64,000 nucleotides of DNA, taken from contig JAMLIO010000001.1 in the NCBI GenBank assembly GCA_023954155.1, positions 310,001 through 374,000 of the forward strand, read 5' to 3'. Source of the DNA: Pseudobdellovibrionaceae bacterium (GTDB lineage Bacteria > Bdellovibrionota > Bdellovibrionia > Bdellovibrionales > UBA1609). The position numbers and the translations under genes are program-made. Under the pieces are notes generated by a model. The model saw only the letters and a program-made list of their open reading frames with translations, did no database searches and had not been told where the DNA came from. Shown here in pieces: positions 45,575 through 55,121 of this stretch. How positions within the stretch are numbered: the first letter of the stretch is position 1; each line of letters opens with the position of its first letter.

Positions 45575-47257
45575 ATGATCATAAAATATTTTAAAACAGC
45601 AATGGTGACATCCCTAATGGCGATCACTTGCTCTTTTAATGCATGGGCAATTGTAGATATGAAAGATGCCAACTACTCAGAAACATGGACAGACTTAGAT
45701 TTGGGTGGCCCTGGCTACATCTTAAAAGTTACAAGGACCTATAATAGCCGTTCTATCCATGATGGAATATTTGGCTTTGGTTGGTGTTCGGATTTTGAAA
45801 CTAAGTTAGAAATCACGCCAGAATCTAACATTAAAGTCACCGAATGTGGTGGAGGTATGGAAACTGTTTTTGAAGATGGTTCCAATAACTTGGCTCAAAG
45901 AAATGCCCTAATTGATAAAATTGTAAAAAAAGTGAGAGAAGATAAAAAAAATTCGAGCTTAAAAGAGAATTATTTTGAAAACTTCAAAAAAGAACTGATC
46001 AACAACAATTATCTCAGAGAGGCCTTTGCCACCGAACTTGGATTTAAAGGAAGTATCACTAAGGGTAAATCCTATAAAGCTATTGGTAAAAACGAGGTTG
46101 TAGAAGTTGAGGCCAATTCCTATAAGAGAAAACTTTCTGATGGAACTTTCCAAAGGTTTGATTCCCAAGGTCGACTGGTAGCAATGTATGATAAGAGTTT
46201 AAATTTCATTAAAATCACATACGCTAACAATAAAATTGTGAGTGTGGTGGACAATAAAAGCCGTAGACTCAGTTTTAAATACCATAAATCCAACGGCAAA
46301 GTGAGTGCCATCATTTCAGCTCCTACCAAGAAAGCTGTGAGTTATACCTACAGTTCACATGATCTTGCGACTGTGAACAACGCGTGGGGAAGTAGGTTTT
46401 CTTATCTATATGATGATATGCACAACTTAGTAAAGATCATTCACCCAGATAACACGACTAAAGAAATTGCGTATGATAAGGACAAAGATTGGGTGGTTGG
46501 TTTTAAAGACCAAAAGGGCTGTAAAGAAACCTATCTTTATCGTGATTCAGAGGACGATCCAAGAAACCATTATTGGTCTGAAGTGACTAAAATGTGTAAT
46601 GGTAAAGTGACAAATAAATCTAAATATGAATTTTGGCACAAAGATCGTGCGGATAAGTCAGGAAAGTATCTTGCTCGTGTAAGATCAGAAATCAATGGTA
46701 TGGTTACAGATATTAAATACCATGAAACAATTGGTAGACCAGTATATAAACAAGATGGCACTGAGATTGTCACATATTCTTATTATGCCAATGGCAGTCT
46801 TAAAACAGAAAAAAATGAAAGAGTGAGTACAACGTATTTTTATGATGGTGTTTGCAGTAAGATTTCTAAAATGGTGCAAGAGAATCTACTGGAAAGACAA
46901 GTGGCTTCTAGAAAAGACACCACAGTTTTTCAGTACAATAAGCCTTCATGTAATTTAAAGAAGGCCATGAATAGCAAGGGAGAATCGGCGGAACTCCACT
47001 ATGATGCTGCAGGAAGAATTATAAAAGTGGTAGATCACACAGCCAAACAGTTGAATATTGCTTATAACTCTCAAACAGGGAAGCCTGCTCGGTTGACTCG
47101 TCCTGGCCTAGGTTCTATAGATGTCGTTTATGATCAACAAGGTCAAATGGTCTCTGTAAAGAGTAGCCAAGGCGCAGAAGTGGCGACTCAGGTGGCAAAT
47201 GTATTTAACAATATTCTAAGGGTCATTGGTCCAGCCTCAAATGACATTAGCATATAG
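45575..47257 (+). CDS. Exported RHS/YD-repeat protein in the tad operon
   Basis: A 560-residue protein with a signal peptide (AMVTSLMAITCSFNAWA). The N-terminus (NYSETWTDLDLGGPGYILKVTRTYNSRSIHDGIFGFGWCSDFET) is the usual DUF6531-type opening of RHS proteins. YD-type repeats follow (FQRFDSQGRLVAMYDKSL, FSYLYDDMHNLVKIIHPDNT, LHYDAAGRIIKVVDH, DVVYDQQGQMVSV). It lacks the long shell and a toxic C-terminal domain of polymorphic toxins, being only ~560 residues. It starts 11 bases after tadB and is followed by a small exported protein gene. Confidence 0.85.
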   Translation: MIIKYFKTAMVTSLMAITCSFNAWAIVDMKDANYSETWTDLDLGGPGYILKVTRTYNSRSIHDGIFGFGWCSDFETKLEITPESNIKVTECGGGMETVFEDGSNNLAQRNALIDKIVKKVREDKKNSSLKENYFENFKKELINNNYLREAFATELGFKGSITKGKSYKAIGKNEVVEVEANSYKRKLSDGTFQRFDSQGRLVAMYDKSLNFIKITYANNKIVSVVDNKSRRLSFKYHKSNGKVSAIISAPTKKAVSYTYSSHDLATVNNAWGSRFSYLYDDMHNLVKIIHPDNTTKEIAYDKDKDWVVGFKDQKGCKETYLYRDSEDDPRNHYWSEVTKMCNGKVTNKSKYEFWHKDRADKSGKYLARVRSEINGMVTDIKYHETIGRPVYKQDGTEIVTYSYYANGSLKTEKNERVSTTYFYDGVCSKISKMVQENLLERQVASRKDTTVFQYNKPSCNLKKAMNSKGESAELHYDAAGRIIKVVDHTAKQLNIAYNSQTGKPARLTRPGLGSIDVVYDQQGQMVSVKSSQGAEVATQVANVFNNILRVIGPASNDISI

Positions 47258-47277
47258 CCTCAAAAAAGCAGGAAAAG

Positions 47278-47547
47278 ATGTATTTAATAAATAAAATAAT
47301 ACTACTTATCATGTTGAGCATCTCAAGTTTTGCTTATGCAAACGAAGATGATACTGAGGCTGTAGCGTTGTCGAGTGGACATCAAGCAGGAATTACGAAA
47401 GGTAATAGTATTAACAGCCCTCCCGCTGCCCCTTTTGGTGGGTACTCTAATGTTCGCCGTGGCGACAGAGAAAAAGCAGAAGAACTATTAAATGAAATTC
47501 GCGGGTTAAATAAAACTTCGGATGCTCAAAGTAAATCTACAGACTAA
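47278..47547 (+). CDS. Small exported protein after the RHS gene
   Basis: An 89-residue protein with a signal peptide (YLINKIILLIMLSISSFAYA|NEDD). The mature part has no cysteine and ends KAEELLNEIRGLNKTSDAQSKSTD. It is placed 20 bases after the RHS gene and overlaps the convergent exonuclease gene by 4 bases. It might be a partner of the RHS protein; no immunity family is recognised. Confidence 0.65.
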   Translation: MYLINKIILLIMLSISSFAYANEDDTEAVALSSGHQAGITKGNSINSPPAAPFGGYSNVRRGDREKAEELLNEIRGLNKTSDAQSKSTD

Positions 47548-48158
47548 ACTGAAAAAAGATCTAGTTGCTTAAGTTGTTTTTCAATTATCGGAAATTTTAA
47601 CTCAGGCCTTCCCGAGAAACGAATCAGATCTTGCCAGTCAGGAGTTGAAGCCTCTCCATATAGACGTGTTAGAATCTTATTAAAAACATGTCCACAATAC
47701 TCGGCGTCTTCATCCGCTCTATGTAGTGTTCCAGTTTCAATATTCAGATGCTTGGCAATGGATGCAAGCTTGTAGTTCATCAGTCCTGGAAAAATTTTTC
47801 TAGAAAGTGGGAGTGTATCAAATACTGTTCCTGTGGGAGCTGCAAACTCATGTTTTTTATAGTCTGCCAGTAGAAACTGAAAATCAAAGGTTGCATTATG
47901 AGCGACAAGCATATCGTTGCCACAATACGTAGTCAGTGACTCAAGTAGTGTCTCAATTGTGGGCTTACCTTTAACCATATCATCAGTAATGCCATTCACC
48001 CTAGAGGCTCCAGTTGGAATAGGCATTTGAGGGTCTACTAAACACGCATAACGGTCTTGTGGTTTTCCATTTACAAATCGGACAAATCCAACCTCAACAA
48101 TCCGATCAATGCCAGCCAGTGTTCCAGTGGTTTCTAAGTCAAATGCTATAAAATTCAT
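47544..48158 (-). CDS. DnaQ-like 3'-5' exonuclease
   Basis: A 204-residue DEDDh exonuclease of the DNA polymerase III epsilon family. ExoI FDLETTG (residues 6-12), ExoII HNATFDFQFL and ExoIII HRADEDAEYCG are all present. The long C-terminal polymerase-binding tail is short, so it could be epsilon or a stand-alone proofreading/repair exonuclease. A sigma-70-like promoter and a structured 130-base leader lie upstream. Confidence 0.9.
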   Translation of the reverse strand: MNFIAFDLETTGTLAGIDRIVEVGFVRFVNGKPQDRYACLVDPQMPIPTGASRVNGITDDMVKGKPTIETLLESLTTYCGNDMLVAHNATFDFQFLLADYKKHEFAAPTGTVFDTLPLSRKIFPGLMNYKLASIAKHLNIETGTLHRADEDAEYCGHVFNKILTRLYGEASTPDWQDLIRFSGRPELKFPIIEKQLKQLDLFSV

Positions 48159-48292
48159 ATAATAAATCTGCCATCTATAAGTGGAAGCGGCAATGAAATG
48201 CCATAACTAACGCCTTGCGCGGCTATGCACTTGAAAAGCTTGATACGTAAGGCTTTGCGGCCGTGATGATGGGGCCGTAAAGATAGCGAAGG
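48159..48292 (-). other. Structured 5' leader or small RNA upstream of the exonuclease gene
   Basis: About 130 GC-rich bases lie between a promoter and the exonuclease start. On the minus strand they contain short stems CGGCC/GGCCG, GCCTT/AAGGC and GGCA-ATTTCA-TGCC. No known riboswitch signature was seen, and no small reading frame could be supported. Confidence 0.35.
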
Positions 48293-48295
48293 GCT

Positions 48296-48325
48296 TGTAT
48301 AAATGAGCACTGAAGTCTGTGTCAA
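48296..48325 (-). promoter_or_regulatory. Sigma-70-like promoter
   Basis: Minus strand TTGACA (48325-48320, perfect -35), 18 bases, TATACA (48301-48296). It would start an RNA near 48290 reading toward the exonuclease gene. Confidence 0.55.
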
Positions 48326-48389
48326 CGGGGAGGATGCTTCATTTATGGACGTCTATCTAAGGTTAAACTCTGTTGTGACAGGCTTAGAA

Positions 48390-49589
48390 TTACTCGTTGA
48401 TATAAATGAAGTTAGAGATAATCCATGGAATTTTAAAAGCTTTAAGGGGCCATGGGCGTTTAACTCGTTTTGTCATGATTAAACTGTATGATCCAGTTTG
48501 TGTGGGCTTAAAGCACTTTGCCTCTTTGAGGGTCATATATTTTTGACCGTCAAGATAGAGAGTCCCTGATACTTTTTGATTATTGATGGGAAAGTCGATG
48601 CAAAACTCTAAATTTGGATTGGCCTTTAGAGTCGAGCCCATGGGGTAAATGTGGCTTTTATTTTTGGCATAAAATTGGAAACCAACAGGATCACCTACAA
48701 AATCCAAAGAAAAGTACATGGAGCCACTTGTGATACCATCAAAAACTTTTTTACTATCGTTGTGAGTGTTTCCTGTAAGCTCAGTTCTGATTAAGATATG
48801 GTTAGAGCCTAAGCTGAAAAGCTTTTTATAACTGGGAAAGCGTAAATATTTATGTTTGTAGATTCTTAATTTGGATTTTGCATCGCTGCCAAGTAAACCC
48901 ACTGTTGGGCGAGTTTTATTGAGTTTGTTCCACAATTTTAAATTTGCAGTCGGGTGCTGAAATAAATTAAGAAAAGCATAGTCTGCGTTAAAAGGGTAAA
49001 TCAAAAGTGATCTTATAAAATTAAGCTTTGATTTATCCCAGGCTTCCGACCAATTGGCACGAAGGTTAATGATTTCTAATGCGCTCAAATTAGCCGATAC
49101 TTCATCACCCCACTCATAGCCTGGTTTTGTGGGATGATTCAAAATAATGAAGGCACTACCAGGGTTTTCTAAAAGGTCTGAAATATAAAGTTGTGCAGCT
49201 GCCGCACTCGTGATTTTACTAAAATCATGGCTGTTGTCTAATAAGATAAGTCGGGATTTGAGATATGAATACTCTCGTCCATGAAGTACTAGAAGGCCAC
49301 CAGCATAAGAGGGTGGCTCAATGGGCTTCTCGTAGACCAAACTTTCTGTAAAAATAATAAAATCCAACTTAGAAAGATAGGCATCCTTAAGAATTTCTGG
49401 AACACTCCCTTGCCCGACGCCTTGATTGCTATGGACATTGATAACCCCTTTATAGTCATTAAAGAGTCTGGGCATGTCTTGTGTGATTGTGGTCTGTGTA
49501 GATGTAGGATTGAGGTCGATTTTACTGATTAAGAAGCCATAAAAAAGGTAGAAGGCAACGATGCTAATAAAGACATAAATATACTTCAT
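48390..49589 (-). CDS. PHP-like membrane-anchored protein
   Basis: A 399-residue protein with one N-terminal membrane helix (YIYVFISIVAFYLFYGFLI). The body resembles a PHP metal-dependent phosphoesterase: YKGVINVHSNQGVGQGSVPEILKDAYLSKLDFIIFTES (the HxH is reduced to HSN), ILNHPTKPG and VGLLGSDAKSK. The missing first-motif histidine makes activity doubtful. Its start overlaps the end of the rodZ-like gene (ATGA-type overlap of 4 bases), so both share a transcript. Confidence 0.7.
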   Translation of the reverse strand: MKYIYVFISIVAFYLFYGFLISKIDLNPTSTQTTITQDMPRLFNDYKGVINVHSNQGVGQGSVPEILKDAYLSKLDFIIFTESLVYEKPIEPPSYAGGLLVLHGREYSYLKSRLILLDNSHDFSKITSAAAAQLYISDLLENPGSAFIILNHPTKPGYEWGDEVSANLSALEIINLRANWSEAWDKSKLNFIRSLLIYPFNADYAFLNLFQHPTANLKLWNKLNKTRPTVGLLGSDAKSKLRIYKHKYLRFPSYKKLFSLGSNHILIRTELTGNTHNDSKKVFDGITSGSMYFSLDFVGDPVGFQFYAKNKSHIYPMGSTLKANPNLEFCIDFPINNQKVSGTLYLDGQKYMTLKEAKCFKPTQTGSYSLIMTKRVKRPWPLKAFKIPWIISNFIYINE

Positions 49590-50470
49590 TGCTTCTTGGT
49601 TTTAGTATCAGGGAATTCCAGATCAAGGGATTGACCTAATATGCCCAACACTCCTAAGTCTTTTCTATTGTAGATGATATTTACTGCACCAGCGTCACTA
49701 ATGCTTAATTTAATTCGTTTTTTGGCTTGGAAGGTACGGTTCACATCGGGGCGAAGAATGATCTTTTGAACCTCTTCATCGTCAATCTGAATTTGAACCA
49801 ATGTTTTTGCTGAAGGCTCAAGTGTAAGTCTTTGGGTGATCTCAGCTTCAGGTATTGTGGACTCGGCAGGCTTCACGTTGGGTGTAGTAGTAACAGCAGA
49901 AGTTGTGGTGGAAGGCGCTTTAGCAGCCGTGTTTACAGACTTATCGGTTTTGTCAGCATTAGACTTAGTTTCTATAGCAGTAGGAGTATCTGCCCCTTCA
50001 GTGTCTGTGGTGTTCTCGTTAGCAGTATGAATAGCTTGGATGTCATCGGTCTTAACAACGCTCACTTCATTCTGGTATTTTTGTGTTACAAGAAAAACAC
50101 CGTAACCAGCGGCAATAAGTGCTCCAATGATAAAAAGCGGAATGAGAGTTTTTGAAACAAGTAAAAAGAAGGGGGTCCTACCTGCGGTCGTGTCGTCTTC
50201 AATTTCAGCTCGTTTGGCCGTGTTATTTGTGAAGTTGGTTTGATCATCAAATTTTTTTAAGATCACTTCTTCGTCAAGGTCTAGATATTTGCAATAGGTT
50301 TTTACAAATCCACGAGTGAAAACAGGTTTAGGTAGTTGGTCGAAATTTTCTTTTTCGATATTTTCAATTACTGCGGCGTTGATTTTAATCGCCACGGCAA
50401 CTTGTTTTAAAGAGAGCCCATGTTGCTCTCGTGCTTTTCTAAGACTATAACCGAAACCTTCTGAATCCAT
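49586..50470 (-). CDS. rodZ: RodZ-like HTH membrane protein
   Basis: A 294-residue protein with an N-terminal cytoplasmic HTH_25 domain (LRKAREQHGLSLKQVAVAIKINAAVIENIEKENFDQLP), a transmembrane helix (LIPLFIIGALIAAGYGVFLV, ~105-125), a Thr/Ala-rich periplasmic linker, and a C-terminal DUF4115-like beta domain (LVQIQIDDEEV...KRIKLSISDAGAVNIIYN). RodZ links MreB to the cell-wall elongation machinery. It lies directly after the PilW-like gene. Confidence 0.85.
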   Translation of the reverse strand: MDSEGFGYSLRKAREQHGLSLKQVAVAIKINAAVIENIEKENFDQLPKPVFTRGFVKTYCKYLDLDEEVILKKFDDQTNFTNNTAKRAEIEDDTTAGRTPFFLLVSKTLIPLFIIGALIAAGYGVFLVTQKYQNEVSVVKTDDIQAIHTANENTTDTEGADTPTAIETKSNADKTDKSVNTAAKAPSTTTSAVTTTPNVKPAESTIPEAEITQRLTLEPSAKTLVQIQIDDEEVQKIILRPDVNRTFQAKKRIKLSISDAGAVNIIYNRKDLGVLGILGQSLDLEFPDTKTKKQ

Positions 50471-50476
50471 ATCAAC

Positions 50477-51223
50477 CTACATGTTTTGTGGTTTTTGTGC
50501 CAACTTGATTTTGAGTTGATTAAAACTCTGCCATTGCTTTACCAGACCTAACTCTTTGGATAAAGGAATAAGTTGGTTGAGCGCAAGTTCTTTGTCTCCG
50601 CGCATAGAGCAGTAGTTTAATGATTTTTTAAGCAATACAAAGGCCTGCTTGTTTTTTTTCTCAGCCTTATAAACACGACCAAGATTATACAAAGCACCAC
50701 AGTGATTAGCGTTGTAACTGAGGGTGGAAATAAAAGAACGTCGAGCACCAGATAGAAGCCCCTTGTTCTTCTTGCTTAACTCCATAAGTGATATGCCAAG
50801 AAGGTAGTGGCTTCTTGCAGGATCAGGGTAAGTGAGATCGTTTGCCGCAATCTTTGCCTGTTCAGCAGCTTCAGCATAAAGTTTATTTTCATAATACACG
50901 AGTGCCAAATCTAAACGCACAGCTGTGGCTTTAGGATCATAGGTCAAACTCTCTTTGAAATGGTGGATAGCTTGCCCTGTGCGCCGTCTTTCATATAAAG
51001 AGACCGCCATCTTATAGTGTGCTTGTGCATTGGAGGGGTCTAAGTTGATGGCGTTTTGTAGCTCTTGAATTGCGGCAGGATTTTTTCCTGCTTTAAGGAG
51101 ATTGTCAGCAAGTTCTATATGGTAATCCGCTTTGAGCTTATTTTTCTCTGATGTTTTAGTTACAGACTGGCAGGCTGTAAGAGACACAAAAATACAAAAA
51201 ATAAAAAGGGTATAGTGGTTCAT
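50477..51223 (-). CDS. PilW/PilF-like TPR lipoprotein
   Basis: About 248 residues from the ATG 51223 (MNHYTLFIF). Lipobox SLTAC is followed by at least four TPR units (ELADNLLKAGKNPAAIQELQNAINLDPSNAQAHYKMAVSLYERRRTGQAIHHFKESLTYDP...). The pairing with rodZ matches the rodZ-pilF gene order seen in many proteobacteria, in which PilF/PilW pilots the type IV pilus secretin to the outer membrane. A role for the Tad secretin is possible but inferred. Confidence 0.8.
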   Translation of the reverse strand: MNHYTLFIFCIFVSLTACQSVTKTSEKNKLKADYHIELADNLLKAGKNPAAIQELQNAINLDPSNAQAHYKMAVSLYERRRTGQAIHHFKESLTYDPKATAVRLDLALVYYENKLYAEAAEQAKIAANDLTYPDPARSHYLLGISLMELSKKNKGLLSGARRSFISTLSYNANHCGALYNLGRVYKAEKKNKQAFVLLKKSLNYCSMRGDKELALNQLIPLSKELGLVKQWQSFNQLKIKLAQKPQNM

Positions 51224-51293
51224 ATCTATATAATGCCAATCGTCGGGTTCAGTGTCTATTCTAGAGCAGAATGAGGCAGAGAAACGCAACGCA

Positions 51294-52505
51294 TCAGTTT
51301 GTGCGTTTTAAAACAGCGATGGCTTCAAAGTGCATAGTTTGAGGAAACATATCAAAACCTTGTAAGGACATCAGTGAAAAGTGGGGGCTTAAAACTTTTA
51401 AGTCTCGAAATAAAATAGGAGGATTACAGCTGATATAAATAAGATCGTGGATCTGTGAGTGGTCTGTAAGCTGGGTCAAGAGCTGGGCTTCGCACCCTGT
51501 TCTTGGGGGATCTAAGATGACAAGAGTTTTCTGATTACCAAGCACCTTAAAGTTAAACTTTTCACAAGGCATTTGGTGCCAATGAATATTAGAAAAAGTA
51601 CGAAGTTGGGCCTGGCCTTCTTGCACTAAATTTTGACTGAGTTCGACGCTGTGAACATCACGATGAGGGGAAATAGCCGCAATCAGAGAGCTAAAGTTTC
51701 CAGAACCCGCGTATAAATCTAGGGCACAGTCCCACTCTAAGGCTTTAAGAAGTTCAGACACGGCGGTCTTCAGCTTTTGATTTACGCCTTCATTGACCTG
51801 CGAAAAGACCCCTTGCAAACCTCTTTTACGTCCATAGTCCACAAGGACCTTGGGACCATCATTAAGATTAGTAGTCATATCTGTTTTGTTATCGTGTGGG
51901 ATATCACTATGGAGTTCTTTATTGGTTGTTGTCCCAAAAGAAGTTGTATGTTCAGAGGGTTGGGACGTGCGAGCTTCAGCCACGTGGACATGCCCTTCTT
52001 TAAGGTCCAATTCATTAAGGGCTTTATTGAGCGCAGGTTTAGCAATATGGCAGTAATTGGTAAAGACCAGATCGTGGGTGCGGCGTTTGTAAAAGCCCCA
52101 TTGGGAGTTTTTAAAGTGGGCTTCAAGACGATTGCGATACTCCCAAATCTGTTCAGAAACTTCAAACTCAAGCAATTGAGTTTGAGGTGAAACCTTATCA
52201 ATATATCTTTGAAGAAGAGCCTGTTTTGCTGCGATTTGTGCCTCGTACTGAAGGTGTTGAATCTGACAACCACCACACTCTTCGTAAATAGAACACTTAG
52301 GCAAAATACGAAAAGGAGAAGGCGTGAGGATCTCGACGACTTCTCCCTGACAGAAAGTTTTTTTGTTTTGAGTGATTCTAACTTTAACAGTGTCACCTGG
52401 TGCTGTTCGAGGGACAAAGATCACTTTTCCCTCGGGCAGCTTGCCGACACCTTTGGCTCCATCAAAGGAGATTTCAAAAATATCGACAATGGCAGTAGTT
52501 TCCAA
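51294..52505 (-). CDS. TRAM-domain 23S rRNA/tRNA uracil-5-methyltransferase (RlmD/TrmA family)
   Basis: A 403-residue SAM-dependent methyltransferase making m5U in RNA. An N-terminal TRAM domain (residues ~5-60, VDIFEISFDGAKGVGKLPEGKVIFV), a [4Fe-4S] cysteine cluster (CSIYEECGGCQ), the SAM motif DLYAGSGNFSSLIAA, DPPRTGC and the catalytic loop YISCNPP. Extra low-complexity sequence (about 175-215) sits between the cluster and the methyltransferase. Target base not deducible. Confidence 0.92.
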   Translation of the reverse strand: METTAIVDIFEISFDGAKGVGKLPEGKVIFVPRTAPGDTVKVRITQNKKTFCQGEVVEILTPSPFRILPKCSIYEECGGCQIQHLQYEAQIAAKQALLQRYIDKVSPQTQLLEFEVSEQIWEYRNRLEAHFKNSQWGFYKRRTHDLVFTNYCHIAKPALNKALNELDLKEGHVHVAEARTSQPSEHTTSFGTTTNKELHSDIPHDNKTDMTTNLNDGPKVLVDYGRKRGLQGVFSQVNEGVNQKLKTAVSELLKALEWDCALDLYAGSGNFSSLIAAISPHRDVHSVELSQNLVQEGQAQLRTFSNIHWHQMPCEKFNFKVLGNQKTLVILDPPRTGCEAQLLTQLTDHSQIHDLIYISCNPPILFRDLKVLSPHFSLMSLQGFDMFPQTMHFEAIAVLKRTN

Positions 52506-52512
52506 ATACGGT

Positions 52513-53541
52513 CTACCTTAAACCCACAGTCACACGGGCGCGACTGCCTTTGATATTGGGTGAGTATCCATCCACAGTTACTGCACGCACAGATACACCA
52601 TGAGGTACGTCAAATACTAAAGAGTTTCCATCTTGTACCGTTTGTTTTCTTGAACTTAAAACAATTGAGTCCACATAACCATATCGGTCTAAATATTCTA
52701 CTTTCACTTTTGTGGCCACAAACTTATTACCAACAACATCAATCACGATTTGACGGTGACCAGGATATGAAATCACAGCATTACGAGGGTCATAGTTTCT
52801 AAAAATAACTGTTTGTGAGTTATGAGAAACAGGTCTTTTGTCGTAAATTTTAGTTTTACCTAGCTGTACATAACCGTGAGGGTAGTGGTGAGGGGGAGGA
52901 TAAGGCATCCAACCGCCACCAGGATTTGTGTTTACAAGAGGTGCAAGAAACACAGTGATGTTTTGCAATCTGATCTGACCTTGAAAATAAAGATTAAGAG
53001 GCCAGTTTAGCAGATTCATATTTCCTACAGCATTATATAAAATGACAGAGTTCGGATAATTGTAAACAAAAGCAGAGGCAATCAGGTGATTCTGACTAGC
53101 TAGGGCCACTTGGCTTTGAATTCTAGGATTGTCAGACACGGCATTCACACGAATGCTTTGTACACCATAAAGTGCAAGGTTCGTATTGTAACCTTGTTTA
53201 CTCAGTTCATACTGCACAAACTGCATCAGATCAGTGATGGGTGTAAGATTGGGGCTTGCTAAACGAGCGTTGGCGTTGATCACAACAGGCACAAGGCTTC
53301 CAAATCTTGGAATGGGTGCTCCATTGTCATAGTAGTAATTCACATTATTGGCCCATTGCACACCCACATTGTTAGGCGTGTAGGCGGGTTGAACGTTCAC
53401 ATCCACTGTGACATTCGTGGTTACACTTTTATCAACATACAGTTGAACGGGCTCATCTAAGGTAGGGTCGTGGTCCGCATCTGCAAAGGCATTAAACGAA
53501 AGCAATGTGGCGCACATGAGTCCAAGAAGTTTTTGTGTCAT
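52513..53541 (-). CDS. Exported protein of unknown function
   Basis: A 342-residue protein with a signal peptide (LLGLMCATLLSFNAFA|DADHDP). The mature protein is Asn/Tyr-rich in the middle and has a His/Pro cluster, PYPPPHHYPHGY (around residue 220), and a beta-strand-rich C-terminal half (AVISYPGHRQIVIDVVGNKF). No family recognised; it is 8 bases upstream of the methyltransferase gene on the same strand, which suggests a shared transcript. Confidence 0.72.
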   Translation of the reverse strand: MTQKLLGLMCATLLSFNAFADADHDPTLDEPVQLYVDKSVTTNVTVDVNVQPAYTPNNVGVQWANNVNYYYDNGAPIPRFGSLVPVVINANARLASPNLTPITDLMQFVQYELSKQGYNTNLALYGVQSIRVNAVSDNPRIQSQVALASQNHLIASAFVYNYPNSVILYNAVGNMNLLNWPLNLYFQGQIRLQNITVFLAPLVNTNPGGGWMPYPPPHHYPHGYVQLGKTKIYDKRPVSHNSQTVIFRNYDPRNAVISYPGHRQIVIDVVGNKFVATKVKVEYLDRYGYVDSIVLSSRKQTVQDGNSLVFDVPHGVSVRAVTVDGYSPNIKGSRARVTVGLR

Positions 53542-53727
53542 AAATCCTCCTGATTTAAAGAAAAGGTTTTAAATCCTTTAATAACTCAGCAGTCATATAC
53601 GAAAGTGCCCAAAATTGTAAGTTTCTTTGTAAAAATTCCCATATCCAAGGGCATTAGAGGCAATATATTTGAGATGACGAATTCACTTTTTTACACTCCA
53701 AAGCGAGGTTTCCTTTGGGACAAATAA

Positions 53728-53754
53728 AAAGGCCCTTCAACATGAAGGGCCTTT
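53728..53754 (-). terminator. Rho-independent terminator of mdh-sucCD-ndk
   Basis: AAAGGCCCTTC and GAAGGGCCTTT form an 11-bp perfect stem with loop AACAT; read on the minus strand it is followed by a T-rich tail (TTTTTATTTG). Confidence 0.88.
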
Positions 53755-53786
53755 AAATGTATTTTGTAGATCAAAGAGTCTAAAAA

Positions 53787-54203
53787 TTAAAACACAACCT
53801 CTTCGTTTTTGAAGAAGATTTTAATTTCTCTTGCGGCACTTGCAGCACTATCACTACCGTGAACTGCATTTTCTCCAACGCTATCACCGTGTTTCTTTCT
53901 GATAGACCCTTCCGCAGCATCCGCAGGGTTTGTCGCACCCATGATTTCGCGGTTTCTCATGATGGCATTTTCGCCTTTAAGAACCATCAACATCACTGGT
54001 CCAGAAGTCATGAACTCAACAAGTTCGCCAAAGAAAGGGCGTTCTTTGTGTTCAGCATAAAACTCTTCGCATTGTGCACGAGGAATAGTTGTAAGTTTGG
54101 CGGCAGCGATCTGTAGACCGTTGTCTTCAAATTGTTTAATGATGTCACCGATCACATTTTTCTTGATAGCATTAGGTTTGATGATGCTAAACGTTTTTTC
54201 CAT
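53787..54203 (-). CDS. ndk: Nucleoside diphosphate kinase
   Basis: A 138-residue enzyme equilibrating NTPs and NDPs through a phosphohistidine. Entry [19 protein letters not shown] and active-site [16 protein letters not shown] with the phospho-His are intact. It lies 33 bases after sucD, a neighbour often seen because both enzymes can pass phosphate between GTP and ATP. The stop is followed by the terminator above. Confidence 0.97.
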   Translation of the reverse strand: MEKTFSIIKPNAIKKNVIGDIIKQFEDNGLQIAAAKLTTIPRAQCEEFYAEHKERPFFGELVEFMTSGPVMLMVLKGENAIMRNREIMGATNPADAAEGSIRKKHGDSVGENAVHGSDSAASAAREIKIFFKNEEVVF

Positions 54204-54236
54204 TTGTATTTCTCCTATGTTTTAAATTTATGAAAC

Positions 54237-55118
54237 TTATTTTTTACCTTTAGTCATTGCCTCTTTCATGGCCACACCCAAGTCGCCAGGAGACCTTGCG
54301 ATCACACATCCCGCGGCTTCAAGAGCGGCGAATTTGGCTTCAGCAGTACCTTGTCCACCACTGATGATGGCACCAGCGTGGCCCATGCGTTTTCCTGGAG
54401 GTGCAGAAGAGCCAGCGATGAAAGCGGCCACAGGTTTTTTAAATTCATTTTTAATATACTCTGCCGCCTCTTCTTCAGCGGTACCACCAATTTCACCGAT
54501 CATAATGACACCTTCTGTGTCAGGGTCAGCATTGAACAGCTTTAGGACATCAATAAAATTAGTACCATTAACAGGATCGCCACCGATACCTACACATGTA
54601 CTTTGGCCCATACCTACGGCTGACAGTTGAGCCACAGCTTCATACGTTAAAGTTCCAGATCTTGAAACCACACCGATCTTGCCTGGGTTATGAATGTAAC
54701 CAGGCATAATGCCGATCTTGCATTGTTCTGGGGTGATCACGCCTGGGCAGTTAGGTCCCACAAGACGAGTGTTGCGTCCTTTGAGATATTCTTTCGCCTT
54801 CACCATATCAAGCACTGGAATACCTTCAGTGATACAGATGATAAGTTCAATACCTGCATCTGCAGCTTCCATAATGGCATCTGCGGCAAATGGAGGTGGC
54901 ACATAAATCACAGAGGCATTGGCTCCAGTTGCTTTTACGGCTTCTTCTACTGTATTGAAAACGGGTAGGCCCAGATGTGTAGTGCCACCTTTTCCAGGAG
55001 TTACTCCTCCTACCATTTTTGTTCCATAAGCAAGAGCCTGTTCAGAGTGAAAAGTACCTTGTGCGCCTGTAAAACCTTGGCAAATTACTTTTGTATTTGA
55101 ATCCACTAATATCGACAT
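54237..55118 (-). CDS. sucD: Succinyl-CoA synthetase alpha subunit
   Basis: A 293-residue subunit binding CoA and carrying the phosphohistidine ([14 protein letters not shown]). N-terminal CoA-binding [18 protein letters not shown] and middle [16 protein letters not shown] are standard. It catalyses, with SucC, succinyl-CoA to succinate with NTP formation in the TCA cycle. Begins three bases after sucC. Confidence 0.98.
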   Translation of the reverse strand: MSILVDSNTKVICQGFTGAQGTFHSEQALAYGTKMVGGVTPGKGGTTHLGLPVFNTVEEAVKATGANASVIYVPPPFAADAIMEAADAGIELIICITEGIPVLDMVKAKEYLKGRNTRLVGPNCPGVITPEQCKIGIMPGYIHNPGKIGVVSRSGTLTYEAVAQLSAVGMGQSTCVGIGGDPVNGTNFIDVLKLFNADPDTEGVIMIGEIGGTAEEEAAEYIKNEFKKPVAAFIAGSSAPPGKRMGHAGAIISGGQGTAEAKFAALEAAGCVIARSPGDLGVAMKEAMTKGKK

Positions 55119-55121
55119 CGT

